From: Planctomycetota bacterium
GTDB taxonomy: Bacteria > Planctomycetota > UBA1135 > UBA2386
Assembly (NCBI GenBank): GCA_016795295.1
Contig: JAEUHP010000224.1
Coordinates: 1-42,734 of the forward strand
Length of the DNA: 42,734 nt
Reading direction: 5' to 3'
Part shown: piece after piece, positions 7,841 to 15,414 of the stretch
How the letters are laid out: the number at the start of each line of letters is the position of its first letter
Numbering within the stretch: the stretch's first letter is position 1
Position numbers and translations under genes: made by a program
Notes under the pieces: model-generated
What the model was told of the DNA's origin: nothing
Database searches by the model: none
The model's input: the letters and a program-made list of their open reading frames with translations, nothing else

Positions 7841-8785
7841 TCAGCGGCCACCACCGGGGCCACTACCGGCGGGACGACTGGGGGCAGGGCCCGTGCCGGG
7901 CGCTGGTGCGCCACCGGATCCCGGGGTGGTGCCGCTCTGGGCCTGGCCTGGCCGCGGCTGGTTCGCGCCCGACTTCAGGTAGGCGTCCCAGTAGCGTCGG
8001 TACTTCTCGTCGAGTTTGGGCAGCGAGCCGCGGTTCTTCAGGTCGTTGACGTAGCCCTGCAATTCGCCCCACTGGCCGCTGCCCTGGCTGGTGGCGGCGG
8101 CGCCGGCTTCGCCTTCGTTGGGCCGGTTGCCGGTGCGGTTCACGCCCGAAGTCTGGTCGGCGCGGCCGCCTTGGGGTTGGCCGTCCCGTCCCGGCTGGTT
8201 CGGCTGCTGGCCCGGCTCGCCCGGCTGGGGCTGGGGCTGGGGTTGGCCTTGGGCCCCTTCCCCTGGCTGTGGCTGCGGTTGCTGCTCTTGGCCGGGCTGT
8301 TGCACGAACTCCGGATTCTGGTTCTCGCGCCGGTTGCGCTGGTTGCGCTGCTGCTGTTGCTGCTGTTGTTGCTGCTGCTGGTCCTGTTGGTCCTGCTGCG
8401 ATTGCTGCTGCTGCTGTTGCTGGTCCTGCGACGACGACGACGACGAGCTGGAGCTCTGGTTCTTCATCTGCTGCAGCTTGTCGATCAGCGCATCGATGCC
8501 GGACTCGACGGCGCGGCTCTGCTCCGCGGTCTGTTCGAGCATCGCCTTGGGCTTCTGCCGCGGCTGGCCCTTCTGGGCCGCTTCGAGCAGCAAGCGGTCG
8601 ATCTCGCGCAGTTGCCCCTCCACGCGCGTGGCGATCTCCTGCAGCTCGCGGAGCAACTCGGGGTCTTGCGCGCGGAGGGGGGCCAGGAGTGCCGCGCCAG
8701 CGCACACCAGGGCTGCCGCCCAGAGGCTTGGCCGCCGGTTGGGGGACGGAACACGCACGGTCGGGTGGAACATGGGCGAAGGCAT
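7841..8785 (-). CDS. Secreted poly-Ser/poly-Gln low-complexity protein
   Basis: This 314-residue protein has an N-terminal signal peptide (hydrophobic core about residues 21-36, likely cut after LRA before QDPEL). A short helical segment (about 42-108) with heptad character follows. Then come nine serines (111-119), glutamine runs broken by Asp and Ser (to about 146), Pro/Gln/Gly-rich sequence, and finally a conserved-looking tail: WGELQ, then KYRRYWDAYLKSG. That tail resembles a W-G-x-L ... Y-R-x-Y motif I recall at the end of coiled-coil proteins in planctomycete MoxR/VWA clusters (from memory, unverified). A start at 8773 is equally possible. It begins 5 nt after the coiled-coil gene, so it is probably its partner. 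Confidence 0.75.
   Translation of the reverse strand: MPSPMFHPTVRVPSPNRRPSLWAAALVCAGAALLAPLRAQDPELLRELQEIATRVEGQLREIDRLLLEAAQKGQPRQKPKAMLEQTAEQSRAVESGIDALIDKLQQMKNQSSSSSSSSSQDQQQQQQQSQQDQQDQQQQQQQQQQQRNQRNRRENQNPEFVQQPGQEQQPQPQPGEGAQGQPQPQPQPGEPGQQPNQPGRDGQPQGGRADQTSGVNRTGNRPNEGEAGAAATSQGSGQWGELQGYVNDLKNRGSLPKLDEKYRRYWDAYLKSGANQPRPGQAQSGTTPGSGGAPAPGTGPAPSRPAGSGPGGGR
8348..8455. repeat. Triplet microsatellite encoding Ser and Gln runs
   Basis: On the plus strand this is a run of CTG/TTG triplets with CGA-type triplets at the right end; on the coding strand it is CAG/CAA and TCG codons. It encodes nine Ser, then Gln runs of up to 11. Mixed CAG/CAA use means it is not a pure repeat, which limits slippage. 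Confidence 0.85.
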
Positions 8786-8790
8786 GGGTT

Positions 8791-11730
8791 TCAGCGGCCG
8801 CGGCGCCGCTCGCGGGGGTTCGTCTCGTTCGGCTGCGGCTCGGTGGGGTCGCCACCCTCGCCCTGCATCGCCTGCAGGGTCTCTTCGATGCCGGTTTTGA
8901 TGCGCAGGAACAGTGTCGAGATCTCGGCGTGCCGGTGCGACAGGCGTTCGATCAGGGCCACTTCGGTTTCGCTGATCTGCTCGTCGTCGCGCGCGCCGAC
9001 CAGGACTTGCTGCTCCTGCGTGGCGCGAGCGGTGTCCTGTTCGAGCCGCTTCAGCATCTCGAGTTCCGCGATCAGCGACACCAGCTTCTCCCGCTGTGGG
9101 TTGAAGCGGTTCTGTGACTTCGGTTGCTGCTGTTGTTGCTGCTGCTCCTTGCGCTCCTGCTCGCGGCGCTGCCGCTCGCGTTCGAGCGCGGCCAGCAGGT
9201 CCTGGGCGCGCCGGGTGACGTCGGCCTGCAGCAGGGTGGTGAATCGGCCCGGATCGGGATTGCGGCCGCCGAGGCGTTCGCCGAGGGTGCCGAGGTCGTC
9301 GACGGTGGCGCGCAGCACGGCCTGGTAGACCAGGTTGCCGTCTTCGTCGAGTGCGTCGACCAGGAACTGGATGCGCTTCTGCAGTTCGAGTTCCTCTTCG
9401 CCGATCTGGTTGAGCTGGCGCTTCTGTGCGCGCGACAGCGCCTCGCGGGCGGCCAGCTGCTGGGCTTCGAGCGTGGCGCGGCTGAGCGGCTCCTGCTTGG
9501 CCAGGAACGCCGTCAGCTCTTCCTTCATCTTGAACAGCAGTTCTTCCTGGCGCAGGTCCTGGTAGCGGTCGCGCTCCTCCTCGAGCTGCTCGGCGGCCTC
9601 CTCGAGCTTCTCCGCCGCGCGCTCCTGCTGCTGTTCGGCGGTGTCGGTGTCGCCCTGCTCCAGAGCCTGGCGGGCGCGGCGGGCGGCCTGCTCGGCCTGT
9701 TCGGTGGCGCGCTGGGCGTCCTTGGCGTCGCGCTCCTTCAGTTCCGCAGCGAGTCGGGCGATCTCCTCTTCCAGCTGCTGTTGGGCGGCGGCTTGCTGGT
9801 GCAGGCTCTCGGTGGTGTTGGCTTGCCGGGGGCGGTTCTGCTGCAGGCGCTCGGCGGCGCGCTGCAGGGCCTCGGCGGCCTGCTGCTGGCGCTCGGCGGC
9901 CGACGCTTGCTGGCCTTGGCCGAGTTGCTGCTCGGCCGCCTGCATGGCCTGCTGCGCCTGTTCGATCTGGCGGTTGGCCGGATCGGCTTGCGCCGGCGCC
10001 ATGGCTCCTTCCTGCTGCTTGCCGGCGAGCTGCTGGCGCACGGCCTCGGCGGTGCGCTGCAGCTCCTGTTGCCGGCGGGCGGCTGCGGCGAGCTCGGGGC
10101 CGCGGTCGGCCGTGGCACTCTGCAGCTCCGCGCGCAGTTGCTCGGCCGCCTGCTGGAGGGCCGGACGGGCGGCTTCGGCATTCGGGGTGGCCGCCTGGCG
10201 TGGTGCGCCCGCCTCGTGGCGCGCCAGTTGTTCGGCGGCAGCCCGCAACTGCTGCTCGGCTTGTTGCAGGGCCGCCGCGGCCTTGCGTTCGGCTTCGGCC
10301 GCGGCGGGGGCGGTGCGCAACTCCTGGGCGGCGGTCGCGGCCGAGGCGGCCATCGCGGCGGCGAGCCGCTCCGCGTCCGGGTGCTGCTCGCTGTCCTGCT
10401 GGCGGGCGCGGTCGAGCGCCGCCTGGGCTTCGGCGAGTTGTTGCTGCGCTTGGTTGGTGTCGCCTTGCTGTGCACTCGCGCCGGCCGCTTCGAGTTGGCG
10501 CTGGGCGGTGGCCAGGCTCTCGGGCACCGGGTTCGGCTGGCCGTTGGGCGCCGTCTTGGGCTGCTGGGCGGCCAGGGCCCCGGCGTCCTTGGCCAGGGTC
10601 GCGGCATCGCGCTGGTTCTGCTGGCGATCCTCCTGCTGGCGCTTGCCGGCCAGTTCGCCGGCCGCGGCAGCGAGCTTGCCCAGTTCGTTGCGCTCGGCCT
10701 CGGTGTTGCCCTGGCGCAGCTTCTGCAACTGGTCGCGCAGTGCCTGCCATTCGCCGTCGGCGCGCGGTCCCTCGCTGCCGCCGCGCCGCTTCGGCGGATC
10801 CTGCAGCAGTGCCTGCAACTGGTCGCGCGCCTGCTGCAACGCTTGCTGGTCGGTGCCCGCGGCGGCGCGTTGCAGCGCTTCGGCGGCTTTCGCCAGTTCG
10901 TCCTGACGCGCCTGGCCACGCACCTGGCTGAGCAGCTCCCGGGTGCGCTGGGCGAGGTTGCCGAGGTCGAACTGCCGGGCGCGGTCGGCTGCTGGCGCGC
11001 CGTTGGCTTCGTCCCGCAGTGCCTGCTCCAGGCGGTCTTGGGCCGCCAGCAGTTGCTCGGTGCGCTCCAGGGCCGCCTCCAGGAACGGGCGCCGGGTGCC
11101 CGCGTCGCTGCGGTTCTGCTGGGCCTCGCCGGCTTGTTGGCGCGCGAGCTGTTGCAGAGCCTCGACCAGTTCGCGTTCCGCCTGGCTCTGGTCGCCGCGG
11201 GCGAGCTGTTCGGTGGTGGCCTTGAGCTCGCGCTGCCGCTGTTCGAGCTGGCGCGCCGTCATGGCCTGCCGTTCTGCCTGCTGACGCTGCTGGTCGAGCT
11301 CCTGCGCCGATTGGCGTTCCAGCAGAATGTCGAGCAGGCGCTCCAGACCGGCGATCACTTCGCGCTGCTTGCGCGCGGCTTCGCTGAGGGCCGTGGCCGC
11401 CAGGTCGTCGCGGATGCCGGCGACTTCCTGCAGCACGCCGGAGCGCTCCAGGTGGGCCAAGCCCTCTTCCAGGAGGCGCGTTTCGGCCTTGCCGTCGCGG
11501 CGGTAGCGCTCCAGCAGTCGCTGCATCAGGCCCTGCAGGCGTTCGGCCTTGCGCAGCAGTTCTTCCTGGTCGCGGCGCAGCCGCTCGAGGCGCTCAGGAT
11601 CCGGGGTGGGTGCCTGTGCCGGCAGAACCGGACCGGCCAGCCAAGTGCCGAGGCCGAGCAGCAGCACCCGTGCGGGCGCGCCGAGGCGAGCTCGGTCGGA
11701 ACGGCGATTGCGCAGCGGAAACGGGCTCAT
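8791..11730 (-). CDS. Giant secreted or anchored coiled-coil protein
   Basis: This 979-residue protein begins with a basic region and a hydrophobic signal or anchor (about residues 21-40, ending LPAQA). After that it is almost entirely charged and Ala/Gln/Glu/Arg-rich with strong heptad periodicity, for example RQLEQRQRELKATTEQLA. There is no globular domain I recognise. A fully helical chain of this length could span tens of nanometres, so a periplasmic rod or tether is the natural inference. The ATG at 11730 overlaps the stop of the upstream DUF4175-like gene (ATGA), so the two are probably made in fixed proportion. Alpha-proteobacterial DUF4175 proteins carry a similar coil within one chain; here it looks split off. 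Confidence 0.85.
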   Translation of the reverse strand: MSPFPLRNRRSDRARLGAPARVLLLGLGTWLAGPVLPAQAPTPDPERLERLRRDQEELLRKAERLQGLMQRLLERYRRDGKAETRLLEEGLAHLERSGVLQEVAGIRDDLAATALSEAARKQREVIAGLERLLDILLERQSAQELDQQRQQAERQAMTARQLEQRQRELKATTEQLARGDQSQAERELVEALQQLARQQAGEAQQNRSDAGTRRPFLEAALERTEQLLAAQDRLEQALRDEANGAPAADRARQFDLGNLAQRTRELLSQVRGQARQDELAKAAEALQRAAAGTDQQALQQARDQLQALLQDPPKRRGGSEGPRADGEWQALRDQLQKLRQGNTEAERNELGKLAAAAGELAGKRQQEDRQQNQRDAATLAKDAGALAAQQPKTAPNGQPNPVPESLATAQRQLEAAGASAQQGDTNQAQQQLAEAQAALDRARQQDSEQHPDAERLAAAMAASAATAAQELRTAPAAAEAERKAAAALQQAEQQLRAAAEQLARHEAGAPRQAATPNAEAARPALQQAAEQLRAELQSATADRGPELAAAARRQQELQRTAEAVRQQLAGKQQEGAMAPAQADPANRQIEQAQQAMQAAEQQLGQGQQASAAERQQQAAEALQRAAERLQQNRPRQANTTESLHQQAAAQQQLEEEIARLAAELKERDAKDAQRATEQAEQAARRARQALEQGDTDTAEQQQERAAEKLEEAAEQLEEERDRYQDLRQEELLFKMKEELTAFLAKQEPLSRATLEAQQLAAREALSRAQKRQLNQIGEEELELQKRIQFLVDALDEDGNLVYQAVLRATVDDLGTLGERLGGRNPDPGRFTTLLQADVTRRAQDLLAALERERQRREQERKEQQQQQQQPKSQNRFNPQREKLVSLIAELEMLKRLEQDTARATQEQQVLVGARDDEQISETEVALIERLSHRHAEISTLFLRIKTGIEETLQAMQGEGGDPTEPQPNETNPRERRRGR

Positions 11731-14225
11731 TGTTTGCCTTTGGCCTCTTCGGTCCGAGCTTGCAGGTCGACTTGGCGGTCGCGCAGCGCGCGGGCTTCCT
11801 GGATCAGGTCTTGGTAGTCGTGCCAATCGCCGAGCCGCAGCAGCAGCTCTTTCAGACCCTGTTCCTGCTGGGCCAGCAGCGCCGCTGCGGCTTGCAGGCT
11901 CTGCTCGCGCGCTGCCTGGCTGCGCGCCACCTGGGCTTCGGCCAAATGGCGGGCGCCGCGGGGCGCGTCCTGGGTGGCCAGGCGGTCGGCGAGGGTCAGC
12001 ATGGCCAGGATCGGGTCGAGCACCAACTCGAGGGCGGGGAGCGTGCCGGCACTGCGGGCCGCGGCCAGTTCGCGGTAGAACTCGGGCGCTTGGGCGACTG
12101 GCTCGGTCAGTTGCTCGGCATGAGCCCGGTAGCGCGCCACCACCTGCTCGGCATTCGGGCTCGGCTCCAGACGGTTCCACAGGTGCAGGTCGAAGGCGCG
12201 CATCAGGCCGCGGTGCAGCCGTTCGACCGCGGTGCCAATGCGCCCTTGGCCCACCTCGACCCCGGTCAGCAACTGGGCGTTCGCCGCGTCGCTGCGAGCG
12301 CGCGGGCCCGCCTCCGGAGCCAGCAGGTCTTGGAGCTGGGCGCGGCGCTCGACCAGCAGGTCGAGTGCCTGTTGGGCCTCTTCGCGCAGGGAACGGAACA
12401 GTTTGGCGATCGCTTCGTTGAGCTGGGCCGGTTCGACCACCTGCACGATCCGCCGCGGCAGCTCGATGCGGTTCGCCGCGGGGGCGGCGTTGTCGGCGAT
12501 CTGCACCAGCAGCGACAGGCTGTCCTGGCCTTTGGCCTCACCTGCCAGCAGCTCGCGCACTTCCAGCAGTTCGGTGCGCAGCAGTGTGGTGGGCAGCGGC
12601 GTCGCGGCCGAGGTGCTGGCTTTGGCGCCACCTTGGGCTGCGGCCGGGTCGGTCCGGGGGGCGGGGAGCAGCGCGGTGCGGTGCGCGGTGCCGCTGCCGC
12701 GTTCCACGGCCAACTGCAGCTCAGTGAGGCCGAAGTCGTCGCGCGCTTCGAGCCGCACGCACAAGAGACCGGTGCGGAGCAACAGGGTGTTGTCGTCGTC
12801 GGGCAGCAGCCAGCGGCCGACTGGCGCGTAATCCGGCAGGGCAGTGATCGGGTAGGTGCCCGGGTTGGGGTTGCGCAGGCCGTTCTGGGCCAGCAACTCG
12901 ACCTGGTAGCGGTCGCTCTGCTGGAGGCGGAAGGTGGCGCGCAGCACGGTGGCGGTACCACCGTCGTCGGGCACTTCCAGCGGGGTGAGTGGCAAGCGCT
13001 GCCCGGATTCGAGCAGCACCAGTTGGGCGTCGCGCACCGGCAAGGTGGTGGCGACGTCGAGTTGCACGGTGCTGCCGACCAAGCCTTCCACGGCCCCGCC
13101 CAGGCTGCGCGCCTGGGCGCGGCCCGTGTAGGCCGGCGGTGTGGTGGTGACGGTGATGCTCGCCACCTGCGGTGGATGGATGGTGCGCACCTCGACGCGG
13201 CGGTCGCCGTGGTCGTCGTCGCCGCCGCGGGCGTGGAACGTGAAGGCGCCGGTGGTGCGGCGGAACACGTGGCGGAACCGGCCCGGGCCGCGGGCGCCCA
13301 TCACGACGCTGCGCGCCGCTTCGGCTGCGGGTGCCTGGCCTTGGCTGTTGCTGCGCAGCGGTTCGACGTCGAGGAACACTTCGCTCGGGGCCACGCCGTC
13401 CGCGGTCACCAGCACCGGCAGATCGGCGCCGGCCGGCAGCAGCAGTCGGATCCACTCGCCGTCGTCCTCGCGCTGCACGTCGGCACTGGCGGCCGGGACT
13501 TCCAGGCGCAGCGTGGTGGCGCGCGGGTAGTCGACGTTGACGCCGAAGTGGCGCAGCAAGAACGCCCAGGCGGTGGCCGGGGCGAGCACGGCCACGCTGC
13601 CGAGCGCCAGGGTGGTGGTCAGCACCCCGGCATACAGCCACCGGGTGCGGCGTCCGTCGAACAGCTGCTGGATCGGCAGACTGGCCGCGGCGGCCACCGC
13701 CGCACTGCGCACGGCGGCGATCATCGCCGGCGATTGGTTGCGCAGCGGATCCACCGGCCCTGGCCCGAGCAGATCAGGTTGCCCCTGGGCAGGGTCCGCA
13801 GGCGTGGCCGCCGCAGGCTCCCGCCCGGCGAGTTGGCCTGCCGCGAGTTGCCCCCCCGCGAGTTGGCCATCGGCGAACTGCACTGCCGACACGAGCTGCT
13901 GCCGGAGTTCGGGAAACCGTTGCTCGACCAGTGCCGCGACGTCGATCGGCCGGGCGCGGCGCCGCAGCGGATAGCCGACGAAGCGCACCGCGGCGTAGCC
14001 CAGGAGCGCCGCCGTCAGCATGCCGTGGAAACTGCGGATCAGCAGCGGCAGGCGCAGGGTGTGGTCCAAAGCGAACGCCGCGGCGATCGCCAGCGTCGGC
14101 AGCAACAGGCACAGGCCCAGACCGTGCCACAGGTAGCGGCGGCGCAGCGCCGCGGTCTGCCGGTGCAGCCAGGCCGCGAGTTCACGGTCTTCCGGGGCAG
14201 TCGGAGCGGGCTGTGGGTCGTTCAC
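11727..14225 (-). CDS. DUF4175-like membrane protein with periplasmic Ig-like region and coiled-coil tail
   Basis: This 832-residue protein has two N-terminal spans (about residues 32-54 and 67-87), a cytoplasmic-looking stretch beginning with a DVAALVEQRFPELRQQL motif, and a third span (about 195-220). A beta-rich region with Ig-like features follows (DVFLDVEPL-like strands, PPAYTGRA), and then a long helical C-terminus. This order resembles DUF4175, where the RFPEL motif and the PPAYT segment are familiar. A five-residue tandem repeat (DGQLA/GGQLA/AGQLA) interrupts the loop before span three. The start is a GTG at 14225 with no clear ribosome site. Its stop overlaps the coiled-coil gene. 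The biochemical role is unknown. Confidence 0.8.
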   Translation of the reverse strand: MNDPQPAPTAPEDRELAAWLHRQTAALRRRYLWHGLGLCLLLPTLAIAAAFALDHTLRLPLLIRSFHGMLTAALLGYAAVRFVGYPLRRRARPIDVAALVEQRFPELRQQLVSAVQFADGQLAGGQLAAGQLAGREPAAATPADPAQGQPDLLGPGPVDPLRNQSPAMIAAVRSAAVAAAASLPIQQLFDGRRTRWLYAGVLTTTLALGSVAVLAPATAWAFLLRHFGVNVDYPRATTLRLEVPAASADVQREDDGEWIRLLLPAGADLPVLVTADGVAPSEVFLDVEPLRSNSQGQAPAAEAARSVVMGARGPGRFRHVFRRTTGAFTFHARGGDDDHGDRRVEVRTIHPPQVASITVTTTPPAYTGRAQARSLGGAVEGLVGSTVQLDVATTLPVRDAQLVLLESGQRLPLTPLEVPDDGGTATVLRATFRLQQSDRYQVELLAQNGLRNPNPGTYPITALPDYAPVGRWLLPDDDNTLLLRTGLLCVRLEARDDFGLTELQLAVERGSGTAHRTALLPAPRTDPAAAQGGAKASTSAATPLPTTLLRTELLEVRELLAGEAKGQDSLSLLVQIADNAAPAANRIELPRRIVQVVEPAQLNEAIAKLFRSLREEAQQALDLLVERRAQLQDLLAPEAGPRARSDAANAQLLTGVEVGQGRIGTAVERLHRGLMRAFDLHLWNRLEPSPNAEQVVARYRAHAEQLTEPVAQAPEFYRELAAARSAGTLPALELVLDPILAMLTLADRLATQDAPRGARHLAEAQVARSQAAREQSLQAAAALLAQQEQGLKELLLRLGDWHDYQDLIQEARALRDRQVDLQARTEEAKGKQ
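13830..13874. repeat. Three 15-bp tandem repeats within the DUF4175-like gene
   Basis: Three consecutive 15-nt units begin GAGTTG on the plus strand and encode a GQLA-type pentapeptide each. They are imperfect and in frame, so copy-number change would alter only loop length. Confidence 0.7.
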
Positions 14226-14271
14226 CGGGGTGTCTCTGCGGGCGGTGCGGTGCGGGCGTGGGATCCGGCGG

Positions 14272-15414
14272 TCAGCGCTGGAAGATCGGCAGGTACTGCA
14301 TCGGGATCTGCAGGATCAGCGTCGCCACGGCGGTGGCGAACGCATCCCCTGGGCCGGTGCTGCAGCGCCAGCGGCCATCCGCCTGCTGGCGGCTCAGCAG
14401 CAGCGACTTGATGGTGCGGAAGTACTTGGTCCACTTCGGATCGCCGGTGATGTAGTAGGCCTGCACGGCATAGTAGTGGCCGTAGAAGAAGAAGTAGTGC
14501 TCCTGCCACTCCTCGTTGAACACCGGCATCTGCCGGTCCATGTATTCGAGCGCGTCGCGGATGATCGGGTTGTCGTACTCGCCCGAGGCGTACAGGGTGG
14601 TGACGCCGGCGGCGGTGAGCGGGAAGGTGGCGCGCGTCGGCTCCTTGTTCTGGTAGCGGAAACTGCCGCCGTCGTCGCCGAAGCTGCCGTGGCCGTGGAA
14701 CCGGTAGCTGCGTTCGTTGCCGCGCACGGCGCTGCGGTAGACGTAGTTCTGCGCAGAGCGGATGTGGCTGATCGGCACGTGGATGCCGACGTTGCGCGCC
14801 GAGCGGAGGGCCAGCACCTGGCACACCGTGATCGACATGTCCGACTCGCGTGCGAACGGCCGATAGCGCCAACCACCCTCGGCGTTCTGTGACGAGCAGA
14901 TCAGGTCGACCGAGCGCTGCAGCGTGCGCTTCACGTCGGCGCGCTCGGTCATGCCATAGACCTCCGCCAGGAACAGGGTCGCGAACGCATGGCTGTACAT
15001 GCGCGTGCCGTTGGCGGTGATCTGGCCGTCGTCTTGCGCGCACGACAGCACGAAATCGATGCCGCGTTGCAGCACCTTGCCATACTTGCCGCGGTCGGGC
15101 AGGTGGCCACCGGCCAGGAAGCTGATCAGCGCCAGCGCGGTGACGCCGACGTGGGGCAGCGGCCGCGCGTCCAGGGTCTCGTAGTCGGCGTTCAGCTTGT
15201 AGCCGACCAACTGCGGCCAGTAGCCGTCCGGGTGCTGCTGGGCGGCCAGCCATTCGTGGCCGCGGCGCACCGCTTCACGCAGCGGCTCGTCGAGCAGCAG
15301 TTCGTTGCTGGCGCCGCGGCGCAGCTGTTCCTGGGCCATGGTGGCACAGGCCAGGGCGAGGGCGGCGGTGCCGCACAGCAAGAGGCTTTGGAGGGTGCGC
15401 ATGGGAGGGTTCAT
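14272..15414 (-). CDS. Secreted prenyltransferase/squalene-oxidase-repeat (alpha/alpha-toroid) protein
   Basis: This 380-residue protein has a signal peptide (hydrophobic core LLLCGTAALALACATM). Three QxxxGxW motifs follow: QHPDGYW, QNAEGGW and QQADGRW. These are the repeats of the squalene-cyclase/prenyltransferase toroid fold. I see no DxDD acid motif of class II terpene cyclases, so cyclase activity is not supported. Similar short secreted toroid proteins in planctomycetes have no established function, and a scaffold or ligand-binding role is possible. The start is an ATG overlapping the stop of the upstream PQQ protein (ATGA at 15411-15414), so co-translation is likely. A start at 15402 would also preserve the signal peptide. 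Confidence 0.85.
   Translation of the reverse strand: MNPPMRTLQSLLLCGTAALALACATMAQEQLRRGASNELLLDEPLREAVRRGHEWLAAQQHPDGYWPQLVGYKLNADYETLDARPLPHVGVTALALISFLAGGHLPDRGKYGKVLQRGIDFVLSCAQDDGQITANGTRMYSHAFATLFLAEVYGMTERADVKRTLQRSVDLICSSQNAEGGWRYRPFARESDMSITVCQVLALRSARNVGIHVPISHIRSAQNYVYRSAVRGNERSYRFHGHGSFGDDGGSFRYQNKEPTRATFPLTAAGVTTLYASGEYDNPIIRDALEYMDRQMPVFNEEWQEHYFFFYGHYYAVQAYYITGDPKWTKYFRTIKSLLLSRQQADGRWRCSTGPGDAFATAVATLILQIPMQYLPIFQR

Noticed and set aside
14272..15414. Squalene-hopene cyclase
   Set aside because: It is about half the usual length, is secreted, and shows no DxDD motif.
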